Source: Campylorhamphus procurvoides
Taxonomy: Eukaryota; Chordata; Aves; Passeriformes; Dendrocolaptidae
DNA: 64,000 nt
Direction of reading: 5' to 3'
Assembly (NCBI GenBank): GCA_013396655.1
Contig: WBMV01001910.1
Location: forward strand, 1,385,591 to 1,449,590
Of the stretch, positions 1 to 11,810 are shown piece by piece. The notes under the pieces are model-generated. The model saw nothing but the letters and a program-made list of their open reading frames with translations. It did not search any database and was not told the DNA's origin. The position numbers and the translations under genes were made by a program. Numbering within the stretch: the stretch's first letter is position 1; each line of letters opens with the position of its first letter.

Positions 1-3000
1 TTGAACGAGAAATCAACATAAAATGAATATGAAATAGCAACTTACACCACAACTGGCTCAGATTAGGCAGAGATTCCCTGAAATCCTATATATCTAAAAT
101 ATTTTGGATATCTAGCTAGATACCCATTCCCCAGAACCACTATTTAGCAGGTTTATGAGATACTGGGAATGTCTAAGGGAAAATATCAGCCCTTTGTGGG
201 AAAAGACCAGCAGCTTTTAATTTCACTCACCGTCTGCAGCACATTCCATTCTGTCTTGTGAAACTGAAAACAAATTTGGCAGCAGGCAGTCATCTGATTT
301 TCATGTAATTCAATAATTTATCATGAAAAATATTCATTTATAAACAATTACTTGTTTTAGAATGATAGCAGCTGTCATTTTGGAGTCTGTACTTCCCCCC
401 ACTGGGATATTTTTCTGAGTTTATCCATCATTAAATCATGCAGTGTTCAATGTGTTTGGAATCTGGGCTGAATGCATTTTACAACGTGTTTATGTTTTGT
501 TATGTGCATAATTTCGTTTTTGCTTTACAGACATGAAATCCAATATTGCCAGATGTAGAAATCTCTCTTTTCTGAGCAGCTCCTCCTGATATGACTCTTT
601 GGCTTTTGGGAGGAATTCCCCCATACAAAAACCATATACAAAATATCACCATTTCTATTTTGCAGTCATGAATCTGTAACTACCCAAGTCACACACACAA
701 TAAACAGCTCCAGATCGAGTCCCTCCAGGATTGACCAAAAGACTCATGTAAGCATCGCCTTTTGGATTTAGCTACAGCATGCAATTATTTTCTTTCATTA
801 CTGTCATTCTATCACAGGGTGAAAGCCAAATAATACCAACCTAGCAGAGAAGACTTACGTGATCTGTCAACCTCAGCTAGGACACGGATGTTACCAGCAT
901 AGCTAGGAGTGTTTGTGTGCCTAGGAACCACAGAGTGAGATGTTCCTGGGAGAAGGAGCTCAACAACACTGTCTTTATGCTGATGTCTTTTTAGAAATAA
1001 CAACTCTCCAACCTCACAGATATGCTGGCAGAGGGTAATAAAAACCAATGAGTTTCTTAATAATAAGTACATTGATTGGCAAAGGATTAAACAGAAAATA
1101 GAGTTCAGCTATTGTGGGGCTTTATAAAATCTAAAGCTACATAGAAAGAGCCCTCTTGAAGAGGTACCCTATCTCCCTGGGTATTTCACTTTAGAAAGGA
1201 CTGTGAGGTATGAGCTGAGTCAGCTCTGGCAAATTTGACACCCTGGCATGCACAGAAGTTATCTCAAAAAAATTGCATTGTTTTTTTGAGCTTACAAACC
1301 AGTATCAAATAATTCATTCATTAGGAACTGCGATAAAACAGACTTTCTAGAAAACATTTAAAATATGAGTGGTTTGATTAACAATCTTCTCAGTTGTTCG
1401 TATTTGTTTCTTGTGGCTTCACTTGTGCTCAGCTCTCTGAATATCAATTTCTTTGGATTCACTGTCAAAATGAAGATTAGAAGTAAATGATTAGAAAAAA
1501 AGTAAAGATTGTATAAGATCTCCTTTGAAAAATTTGTTGCAAACTTCCTGTACAAGCTGCTGTTATGGAAACATTGATTTTACTATTAAAACACAGATAC
1601 TTCTGTGGAAGTGCATATGAAGTAATTAAGCAAAGAGAAGAGCAGAGTTTTTAACATGTTGGAAAGATGGACAACAAAATGGGTTCATGCTATTGAGGCC
1701 CATCCCATTCCTGTTCAGCAGAACACTTAAACACATGCTTACTTTAAGCAAGTGCTTAAGTCACACTGTATGAATTGGCCCAGAGCCTGACATGCGTTCA
1801 GGCATCCCTCTGAACAGGGCAAACAAGCATATATTTAACTACGTTTCCAAACTGGGCTGATACAATTTGTCAGATTCACCAATGTTCTGGAAAAAAAGGG
1901 AAACGTGAAAGGGTAAACTTGGCAGCTGACAGGTGTTGCATGTAGGTTGGCTGATATTTGGGGAGAACGTGCAGTGCTCAGTCATTGGTGGATTCAGTGG
2001 GAGATGGAACTCAAGGCAGACAGGCAGAGCAACACACTCTAGAGGCAAATGCCCGAAACTTTTCAGGCCCACAGCAAGCTCCTAAATCAACCACTCAAAA
2101 AAAACCCCACAAAACCTTAATAAAATCCTAGCATCATTGTGGACAGCTAAATGAACACCTCTGTTTAGCAGGCAGCAGAGGTGGGGAAGTCCAAACAAAA
2201 CATTAGGACATAGAAAGAAGGTAATGGAAAATAATGATGAAGTATTAAAACATAACTGAACCAAGGGTGCAGGATTTCACAGTCACTTCTGGCCACCCCT
2301 TCTTCTGCCAGATAGCTGATGTAGTCAAAAGGAATAATGGAAACAAAAGGAATAGAGAGATTTTAAAGGTTTGTAGCTATCTGCTTGTTAAATAAAACAA
2401 CAGTAACAAAAACAAACAATAAGAACACTAAAAAAGGAGAGAGACTAAAATAAAACCTGCTAAAGAGGTCAGTGACAACGGCAAAACAAAAAGGTCATGT
2501 GCCTCTATTTACTACTTTTGTCTCTGAGCAAAACAGAAAGGGGTTCTCCAAGAAACTTGCCAAAAGCTAAACCAATAATTGTGTAAACTACATTATATTG
2601 AAATCCAAGCCAGCCAAATCTTTGATTTTTAATCATGTTTCTTTAACCTTTAGATCTCAGTGCCCCAACATTTGTGGAATTTGAAAAAAATAGTAGAGAT
2701 TACACTCTGATATGAATACTTGGCCTAACCCCAACTGCTTAATACAGGATTTACTCCTGTGCTAGAAACATGGGGCTTCACATTTCTGTGCATAATCTGG
2801 TTGTTGAGAAGGGGAAAAGATTCTTTTCTGAGGAAGAGAGTTGTTGGGATTTTTTTCCCATACGCCCTGATTGCAGTCCTATGCATCTGTCTATGAGACT
2901 CTACTAATCAGAGGCCTCCTAACAACTTGCCTAACTAACCATTGGATTCTTCAAATCCAGCAACTGCCATGAACCTTCTTTCCTCTATGGAGAAGAATTC

Positions 3001-3214
3001 CCAGAAAAAATAATACTACGTGGAAAAAATAACTGCATTGGGCAACATCCTCTGAAAGTAGGCATTTGTTGGCCTGTTTTTTCACCTGTTCCCTCCACGC
3101 ATCAGAAAGCAGCCATGAGCCATGGAAAAATATCTAAACCCCTAAATCATTGGAGTGAGGAGAATGACCTTTCTCCAAATTGCCCCTCTTGAGGTGACAT
3201 GACTGACAGCCCAG
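1..3214. other. Unique non-coding sequence, no gene seen
   Basis: AT-rich, CpG-poor sequence without a recognisable exon, RNA gene or repeat family. The longest open frames are under 90 codons, overlap on both strands and resemble no family I know, as expected by chance. A-rich stretches occur near 2095-2115 and 2385-2430. Confidence 0.6.
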
Positions 3215-3360
3215 GTGAAGTGGAGGTGTTCAAGGTCAAGTTGGATGTGGCTCTGAGCATCCTAATCTGGTTGAAGGTGTCACTGCTCACTTCAGGAGGG
3301 TTGGACTAGATGATCTTAAAAGTCTCTTCCAAACCAAACTACACTATGATTATATGATTC
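3215..3360 (+). mobile_element. CR1 LINE 3' end, plus strand
   Basis: This is the terminal part of a CR1 non-LTR retrotransposon in sense orientation. It starts in the conserved 'TGGAGGTGTTCAAGGTCAAG' segment, passes the 'GGTTGGACTAGATGATCTTA' segment and ends in degenerate octamers (ACTATGATTATATGATTC). Only the 3' UTR remains, so the copy is strongly 5'-truncated, as is usual for this family. No protein is encoded. The divergence from the remembered family pattern suggests moderate age. Confidence 0.9.
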
Positions 3361-5320
3361 TCTTCTTCTCTTCACCTCTCTTAAGCTGTATCAGAAAAGA
3401 TACCTCTGTCCTCAAACCTGTACCAAACACAGGTGAAATTATAACTCTGCAAAATAGCTGGTATTTGGGTCCAGGTTCTCTGCTGTCAGGACTTTATTGA
3501 AGTGATGATGGTGAAGAAGGGCTCCCAGTAATACCTGAGCTGCTCAGAGTACCTTCTACCTCCAATGTGTTTTCCAAACTCTATGCCACTGATCTGCAGG
3601 GCAGGTCTGAGGGCTATGCTTGTGTTGCTGCTGCATGGATGGATAAACGGCAAAGTTAAGTGACATGCCTGAGGCCTTGATGGGGGGCACTTTCAGATCC
3701 AGGGGTAGTGCAGGGGAACCCCCATTCCAACAGTCAGAAAAAAACACCAGCACTACAAGATTTTGTAGGATATTCATAATTACCTTTTGACATTCAGTGC
3801 GCCTGCAAGTGTCAGCTTAGAAATTTATGAAAGAAAATAAAAGAAAAACAAGCTTCTGGAGGAATGCAGTATATTTGAAATCTGATAAGTGGCTGCTGGT
3901 GTTGCTGAGAATTACTGGTTTTAACAAAAGATTTCTGGCAAACCTCCCTCTTCCCCATCTCTTGCAACAACACAACCACAGAGTAGAGCTACAGAGCCCA
4001 ATTAATGCTGGGCTGGTTTCCTCTCACATGTGACCATCCTGTGGTTTTCAGAAGATGTTTTAAACAACTTGGTCAACCTAATTCAAATGTATGTGAAAAC
4101 AACTTATCAGAAGTAAAAATTTTGGAGTAATGCAGAGTTTTAAATCAGTCTATGCTGGGTCCAATAAGATTAGTGAAGCTTTTCAGCCAGCAACTTGCAA
4201 AGGCTACACAGCAAGATGCTGCTGGTTGTATTTGTAAGGGCTGAAGATGTACTTCACAACCTCTTCAGTATACTGGGGAAAAGCAAGCCAATCCCTTACT
4301 CTGCAGGAGTAGTACAGCCTACTTCCCATTCCTGCTCCTACATCTGCCCCAGTATAGCTGTGGTTTTGGTCAACATTTGCTTTCTCCTCATGGTGTTGGG
4401 AAGAAGGGAACACAAGGAGCTGCTTATTCATGTCTTTCTGGCCCATGTCCTTTTGACAGAACAAACACTGAGGAAGTTTTCTGAGGTTTCTTCCTGTCAT
4501 GTGTTTCCTCACTGGAGTTTATGTTTTCTGGTCCTGTAGAAACCACACTGTGGAGATAAAAATGGAGAATGACCCCACATATGCATATGAGAGAAAGCAC
4601 ATCTTTCAGGCCAGAAGAAACTCAAAATATCTCTTAGCTCAGCAAGATATCTCCTTACTCTTTGCTAGCCTTGATAGCTAAGTCTGGCTTATACTTTTGC
4701 ATTTAGATTTTCTGTTTTTATGTGACTGGCAAAGTTCAAAATGTAATACAAACCTCTGATACATACCTGTGCTTGGTTTTCTTCCTTATAACCCTTGAAT
4801 GGCATATTTGAGACTCCCCCATGTCTTCCTGCGCATTCCTATCCCCCCTGTCTCTGTCACCTCTGCTGCACCACGGTACAACACAAAGTATCATTATCCC
4901 TCCTCCAATCCAGTTCCCACCCACGCTTCCTGCTTCTCCTTTGATGGCTCCTGGGAGATGGGAGTTGGTGCTCATTTGTGGTGAATGGACACACTGATTT
5001 CACCAGGGCTCATTCTCCTCCGTGAGAATCTCTGACAAACACTGCGTTCACTGCAATGCAAATATACCAAATATTTCAAAGTGAAAATAAATTAGCCCAC
5101 AACTGCTAGGCAAAACAGGCTTGATAAATGGAAGTTTCAGTCAGCAATGTTTAAAGTGAAATCAGTAAAGTGTGCATAATGATGGATGAGTCCAGAGATT
5201 TTTATTAAATACAATAGCCAAAAGAAATGTAGGGAGCTGTTATAAATGAAGTGAACACTAGTTTAACTAAAACAACTCTTGTTTAGAGAAAAATGTTGGG
5301 ATTTATTATCCTATTAGTTG
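3361..5320. other. Unique non-coding sequence, no gene seen
   Basis: No repeat family or coding exon recognised. A 114-codon plus-strand frame (4195-4539) and a 102-codon minus-strand frame (4204-4512) lie almost exactly on top of each other. Neither resembles a known family, and the mutual overlap points to a locally stop-poor stretch rather than a gene. Confidence 0.55.
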
Positions 5321-5335
5321 CTTTTCTTCTCCCCT

Positions 5336-5374
<39 letters not shown>
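5321..5374. repeat. Pyrimidine tract with a 31-base T run
   Basis: A C/T-rich lead-in (5321-5343, including eight consecutive C) is followed by 31 uninterrupted T (5344-5374) and then GTAG. On the plus strand this resembles a polypyrimidine tract followed by an acceptor AG. On the minus strand it is a poly-A/poly-G tract. No exon or retrocopy could be tied to it. Confidence 0.85.
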
Positions 5375-5375
<1 letters not shown>

Positions 5376-6119
5376 TAGGGAGCAGCTCCCAGGGTGTCCT
5401 GGGCAGAAAATCAAATTCTCCATTTACCCAAGATGTTTAAAAAACATCTTCTTGAAAGTTGAAACTACTGAGTTTTTGATGGGACAACATAAATATATTT
5501 GAACTGTTGTCAGTACAAACTAGGCATCTTGAAAAGTGTAGTACATCTCCACTGGACATAATATTATTGATGTCTTTGAAACAATTCAGCATTTATTTTG
5601 AAATAGCAAAGAGGTTTGATTCATTTCCAGAAGGGGCTGTAATCCAAAAGTGTCTCCTATTATAATATTTTAACTGACTGGATGTACGGAAAGGCAAACA
5701 GCATTTTTGAAGGCTCAGCTGACTGAATATTAGTTTGGAAATGTCTGCTGGGAACCAGTTTGCACTGTGTTGTTGCTCAAACTTAATGGCTCTACTTCAT
5801 TCTTAGATTAAAGAGGTTGGGTTTTACTAGCCCCATAGCCAAATACCTGTCCAGTATGGAGGATGGGTTGCAATGTGTGTTGTGGGAGTGCAGGCTCTGA
5901 TCTGCTCTCTTACCCCTTTGCAAAGATTATGGAGCCCAGAAAAGTCCCAGAGACCCTGCTGAAGACTGTGGCTGATGCTCCTAGCCCTACCGGACCTGCT
6001 CTCACACTGATAAGAGTCAGACACACCGGAGAGGGGGAACAGAAATGTCTGAAGTGTGAAGGTCTTCTGCTACCTCCAGCTTTTCAGATGATGTTTTGGA
6101 AACAGGATGGTCTGAGGTA

Positions 6120-6137
6120 ATCTAATCTAGATTAGAT
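6120..6137. repeat. 18-base perfect palindrome
   Basis: ATCTAATCTAGATTAGAT equals its own reverse complement, with no spacer. It contains paired TAATC/GATTA cores, a shape homeodomain dimers can bind, but there is no other regulatory context. Chance is a reasonable explanation in AT-rich DNA. Confidence 0.7.
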
Positions 6138-6275
6138 CATGTCTTCCCTTCCAGGCTGATATGAAAAATTAATATTGAAATAATCTGCTTTGATGAATTT
6201 TCCCAGTATGACCCAAAACATCAGAGCTAATTGTCACACAATGCTGGATTATGCTACACACTCTGCACAGCTGAG

Positions 6276-6312
6276 TGTCAGATGGTTAAAACAATGTCAG
6301 ATGGTTAAAAAT
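6276..6312 (+). repeat. Two-copy tandem duplication, 19-base unit
   Basis: TGTCAGATGGTTAAAACAA (6276-6294) is followed directly by a second copy (from 6295) that keeps the first 16 bases, TGTCAGATGGTTAAAA, before diverging. This looks like a simple local duplication, probably replication slippage. Confidence 0.85.
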
Positions 6313-7295
6313 GGGTTTTAGTCATGTGTCAAACTATTGCCAGTCTGCTTTCACCATAGTGAGTGCTGTGATGTATTACTTACTCATGCTATAGAAAAAG
6401 AAAGAAAAACAGTTTAAAAATTCACATATAAATGACTAAATAAGGCTTGCAATGGAAGAACTGTTCCATGTCCTTTTAGCTTTAAAGTATGTCTGGGAAA
6501 ACTCCTGGCTTGAGACTAATTTAGATGACTTTTGAATGGACAATTCTGAGAGAAAAGTTAGCTAGCAAGAGCAAACTTGGTTTTTTGATTCAGTCTCATT
6601 TCCTTGAAGTCATAAGAAGTCTCCAAAAATCATCCAAAAGTAGAAAGAAGCAGCAAGGTAAATATTCATTTTTTTTCCTCTGGTGTTGCTTTTTCTTGCC
6701 ACCTTATGGCAGGTGAAATGCTCAGTATAAGCTGTTTTATTGGTAAACCTGAGCTTGTGGAAAAGCTCATATGGCAAGAGTTGCCATATGGTGGGTGGCA
6801 GTGGGTGAGGATCAGAACAGTGAAAACTCCTCGGTGTCCTGGTGGATGGAGAACTGACAGGGCTTTGGGTCATGCCTCTACTAAACATTTGTGCTCCCAG
6901 AGGCAAACTGTGTGTGTGTGTGAGCTTTCAGCCACGAGTGCTATCTAATCAAACACCTTGTTTTTGTTTTAAATGTAAAGCTTCCCCTTGGCAGTAATGC
7001 TTTTCCTCGAAAACTGGTGTGTGATACATACACTTCTGTTCTCCATGATAAATTAGGTTATATCTAAACTGGAGGACCAGGTAGAACTTGGCTTTGTCCC
7101 ACCCCTGTATCAGTCTGAGACCTGGATTCTCCCCAGCCTCAGGAAGCAGAAATGAAATCAGATGTATGGGCAGAATGGAGCAGTGACACAACTGACCTGG
7201 CCACACATCTGAACTCTGCTGGCTCAGAAGGTACATTTGTCCCTCAGCCTCTCAGTTCAGGCAGACTTAGGAAATAGTTCCTTGCATTTCTTGTA

Positions 7296-7600
7296 AAATC
7301 ACAGAGACACAGAATTGCAGAATATGCTAAGTTGGAAAGGACCTACAAGAATCATTGAGTTTGACTCTTGGCCCTGCACAGGACTGTCCCCAAGAGTCAC
7401 ACCATGTGCCTGAGAGAATTGTCCAAATACTTCTTGGACTTTGTCAGGCTTGGTGCTGTGACCACTTCCCTGGGGAGTCTGTTCCAGTGCCCACCCACCC
7501 TCCGGTTAAAGAAGCTTTTTGTAACATCCAGCCTGAACCTCCCCTGACACAATCTCAGGATATTCCCTCGGGTCCTGTCACTGGTCACTGCAGTCCTCAT
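7296..7600 (-). mobile_element. CR1-J-like LINE 3' end, minus strand
   Basis: The plus strand reads the reverse complement of a CR1 3' end. It opens with degenerate octamers (AATCACAGAGACACAGAATT), then 'GTTGGAAAGGACC', 'GCCCTGCACAGGACTGTCCC', the 'TGTCAGGCTTGGTGCTGTGA' segment and 'GGTCCTGTCACTGGTCAC'. These are landmarks of a CR1 group I associate with Neoaves (CR1-J-like). About 300 bases of 3' UTR and terminal coding region survive, and the 5' part is missing. A 92-codon minus-strand frame (7397-7675) partly matches the degenerate C-terminal end and is not a host gene. The small insert at 53045-53169 belongs to the same subfamily type. Confidence 0.92.
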
Positions 7601-10600
7601 GGCCTGCAGCATATCCCAATGCTTTGCTGGGAGGCAACATGATGGAATGATGCCTGTGCCAGGAGAACTGTTCATAGGGAGCTCACCAACTAGAAACTGT
7701 CTAGGTTAGATTTTGCAGCAAAGCCCATTCACTTTTTAGCAATTTCTCCTTTGAAGAACACAAATATGGGACATAAGGCAGAACTCAAAGAGATGAACTC
7801 TGTCCTCAAAGAAACTTTAGTAGACATCTCACTCTGACTCCAGATGTCCAGCAAAGCAGAACGCCAGCAAGCCCCAGGATTGCGCTCCTGGAGATGGCCA
7901 CCTAAGACTGAATCAGCCCTAATTTCTCATACCTGACCCAAGAATTGTCCAAGCTTTTTAAATTTTAACACTGGAGGAAATATGACACTTTTTATGACCA
8001 TAAGCTGGAAATAAACAACGAGCCAATACAGTAAAAGTAGGATGTTCCTATGTCTGGACCGGGTTGCCTGCCTTTCCTTTAGTCTCTTAGAATCTGGAGA
8101 GAAAGAGTGCAAAATATATTGCATTAGTGACAATTCTTCCTGGAGCCAGCACTTGCTGCTGCCGGCTCTGCAGGGCTGCTGTGAGCTGGCTCAGCTCTGC
8201 ACAGGCACCTGCAATTCCTGCTGAGTTTTCATTCCTGCCAGGCTCCAGCTGCTGTAAGGAGCAATTCCCATAATCCAGCACATCAGAACTGTCAGCTCCA
8301 AGGTAAGCAGGTCAGAAGCTTGGGTTTCTACAACACTGCTGACATATGCCCATTTTGGAGCAATAATCCTCAGCTTGAGGCCCATGACTCAAGCTGTGCC
8401 TTATGCATCTGGCACGTGTGCTGACCACTGAGGGTGACTTGGTGCTTGAGACTGGTACTCACACTTGCAAGGCCTCTCGGGTGGCAGGATCCTTCTTCAT
8501 TTTCCTGCCAGGTAGGAGGGGAGATTGGCAGAAGAAACATACTCTTCTACTTTGGTTTGACTGCCAAGGAGAGGTGCAACCCTAATGGCAGAAAGTTCTT
8601 CCTCGGGGATTTAAGAGAGGAAGTGGGTAAGCCAGCCTGAGAAGAGGAATATTTGTGCTGGACAGGAGATGCCGCAAGAAATACAAGGCCAGAATTAAAC
8701 ACTTGCCTTTTGCACAAAGTCTAGCAGTTTTCTTCCTTTCACGTGTGGCATCTGCACAGTAATAGCAAAATGTAGCCCCTTTCACCCCATGCAGATTAAT
8801 GGAATTTACTAGTTTACAGACTATTTTTTTTCCTTTCATTGACATTGGTATTAAAGTGTGATCTGGTATGAAAGAATCAACCACATATGTAAATATTTCA
8901 GCGGGTCATAGCAGCACTGGGGACCCTGAACACCCTACCCACTGCGAGGTATCATCAGTCTCATTTAGAGGGAGAGGCACAGAGACTCAGCAGACTGCAG
9001 CCTCTGTTTTCACACTGGTATCCACCAAACTCAGGTGCCATCTACTTACATCCTGGCACAGGCAGGAGTTTATCAGGTCACAATGGGACCCCTTGGCACT
9101 GAGCCTCAGAGACAGGGATGGCTCAACTGGGCAGACCTGGTCAGGGCTGGACAAGGCAGCTTCATTTTCACAAGGATCCTCAGTCCTAACCAGCAGCTTC
9201 AAGGCAACCAACCAACCAGCTATGATTAAGGTGAATTTTGGTCAAGTAGCAAATTCTTTCTCAAAATCAGAAAAACTCACAGACAATATGTTTTCACAGC
9301 CAGTATTTAAGCTGTTACATCAACAGGATATGTGGGCATTTCCATGTAGGGGAGGAGGGAGTTTAGCAAGCAGTTCTTCCTGACACCGTCACTGTCACAA
9401 ATGCATGCTGGGAGCAGCCACACATTATCGGGAATGGGACAATGCTGAAGAAGCATCTTTAGGAAGAGATACGAGAATCCAGCTATGCTGGATCAGCATG
9501 CGATGTCAGGATTACCTTCTTTTGAAGAGTAAATGAAAAGAATCCTTTTTCTTCCTTTGGAAATATATGCTCTCAAATAATTCCCAGTATACCTATTAGG
9601 AGCTCAACCCATTAGCAGTCTACACATTTCTACATTATTCTGGCAAGCTTTAGACATCTCTGATCAAGACAAAGTCATAGTGAAAATTTGCCAAAGCTGT
9701 GTGTCTGTAATCACATCACTGCTTTTGGCAGCAGGATGGGTACATATGCCAAAGTTCAAAGATTTGGCAAAGCAAGCTCACCTTCAAAGGGTGTTCTGAA
9801 TTACTGGAAAATGAATTTTGTTTGACTGATGCTAAGTGTTGAGGCTTTTTTTCTTTTTTTTTCTTACAGCAATAAAACTGACTCCAATTAGAAGTAAAGA
9901 AATGTATTTTCAAAGACAATAATGAACAAATGTTTACAGGATACGTAGCTTTTATAGAATAAATTACCAGGTTAAAGCAACCTTAGGCAAATGACTGTTA
10001 ATTCAGCTAAATCAGAATCCAAGCTGCCCTGAGACTGATTCTTCCATCAAATTAACCCTTGGTGTTTCCTGTATTCAATTTGACTTTTCTGAAATTTGTA
10101 TTCTTTCTGAAACATTGCACATCCATGCAGATAAAAGCCCTGTCTTCACTGTATCTGAACTGCAGGTAAAATGGTTTAGAAGCACAGTATCAAAATTGGA
10201 ATGTCAAGAATCAGAAAGTTAGGAAACACTACAATTACAGTTGCTTCTGAATTGATATCTGCCCTGTGCTTGTACATACCAGCTAACGTTGTGTACACTT
10301 TTGCATACACATTTTTCTAAGGAATCCTTTCTTGTGCTGTCCAGCTATGATGCAGGTGGAGGAGCTGAAGTCCTTTCTGCTCACATGCAAGTTCTGCATT
10401 ATGGAATGGATGCAAGTCCTTCTCTAAGCACCAACAGCCGGAGCCCTGCCTCTGCTCTAGCAGCAGAGACACTAGCCCGTGCCTGGCACAGACCCAGCAT
10501 GGGTGCTCCAGCCTGTGGCATGTGATGAAGAGGCTGAGGGGAGGTGCAAGACACCTCTTCTTCCTGACAGCAAATCTGTGCCCTTTACTAACCTAAACAG

Positions 10601-11778
10601 TGAAGTTAATGCCTAAACCACATGTACAGTCAATAGATCTTTTGTTGATGATTCAGGACACTTTGTTCAAGGAAACCTCTCTCTGTTAGCTTACAGGGGT
10701 CCTAAAACAGTGAATCATGCTGGTGTTAGCAAAGGAATAACTTGTGGGCTACAGGGCAGTTCACCACTCAGCAACCCAGACAAAATGATTCTATCCTTTG
10801 AGAGACATATCTCGCTGTGCATGGGATATACACACATCTATGTGAAGCAAAGTAGATGTAGAATGCCAGAATGCCAGATGTAGGATGCCAGAATTATAGC
10901 ACCCAACAGAAATCTGGGACCAGGGACTGGTGATGTATCTCAGTGGTCATGCAGAGTCAGTGTCTTTAAGCTCACAGCATCCACAAGTCCAAAGGGGTCA
11001 CAAGTTCTCTACTATAGACACCTTCAGTAACTTCTCAATTTCCTTCTTTGAAGCAATGTCTCTGCTTGATTCAGCAGTTCTTTTCCCTTTCTTATTTGCT
11101 AGATTACTTTATTTAGCTTTGAAGGAGAGTTTCTCTGCCTTTTCAAGTGTCCTTGTGTGTTGAATAACTGCAGGTCAAAAAAATTAAGTAATTATTTTGG
11201 AAGTAGGATGCAAGTATGGATCACTTAACCCTTGATCATGTTTACTGCAAGGTAATTGGTCTACAGTGCCACTGATCTCACTTCATTTTAATGCTGTCAC
11301 CATTACCCATCTATTCTAGGAAGGTAATCTAGGCATTTCCTACTTACCCGCAGTAATATCAGCTATTTAGTAGCCGGGAGAACTTTCCAAAACAGCGATT
11401 ACAAAATTCAAACACCAGCCACTTCTGAATCAAAACAAAGAATGATTGCAGGGTTCTTTTGCATGAATACATTGTACACTGTGGTTTAGAAACATCTGTT
11501 GGCTGAGTTGTATACAGTAAAGATACACAGAACCCATGCCACTGTCATTTGCATATAGTATGTCACTGCTGTATTAGAAGTGGAGAAAGATCACAAAAAC
11601 CTTGAAAAGCCAGCAGAATGAAAGATGGCAGATGTATGAGTCATGGAGAGCACTGTGATAACAGTAAATATTGACAAAACTGACAAATATAGAAACAGCA
11701 CTGGAAGTAAGTTTTCAGTAAACTAGCAAAGAGCTGATAGCTATGCTCACACTTACAGAGTTATGAAATTAGTTTGAT
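7601..11778. other. Unique non-coding sequence, no gene seen
   Basis: No exon or repeat family recognised. The interval contains a 171-codon plus-strand frame (8868-9383), a pyrimidine tract ending in TTACAG at 9846-9870, and short tandem GAATGCCA/GATGCCA units at 10855-10895. The open frame has no signal peptide, membrane segment or motif that I recognise and is overlapped by other frames. Confidence 0.5.
10855..10895 (+). repeat. Short imperfect tandem repeat
   Basis: The 8-base unit GAATGCCA is repeated, with a related GATGTAG(G)ATGCCA variant, giving three to four imperfect copies. It is probably slippage-derived, and no function is visible. Confidence 0.7.
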
Positions 11779-11810
11779 AAAAAAAAAAAGAAAAAGAAAA
11801 AAAGAGAGAA
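11779..11810 (+). repeat. A-rich purine tract
   Basis: Runs of A are interrupted by single G and end in AGAGAGAA. A simple low-complexity tract. No retrocopy body is recognisable upstream of it. Confidence 0.85.

Larger units (their letters stand above)
5375..7295. other. Unique sequence with a small tandem duplication
   Basis: No gene recognised. The stretch holds an 18-base perfect palindrome at 6120-6137, a direct duplication of a 19-base unit at 6276-6312 (unit TGTCAGATGGTTAAAACAA), and a short GT run near 6908-6920. Open frames of 80-98 codons on both strands around 6610-7236 overlap one another and have no recognisable product. Confidence 0.5.

Noticed and set aside
4195..4539. 114-codon plus-strand frame with a hydrophobic N-terminal half, possible membrane protein
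   Set aside because: It is mirrored by a 102-codon frame on the other strand over nearly the same bases, has no splice or promoter context and no recognisable family. It is most likely a stop-poor stretch.
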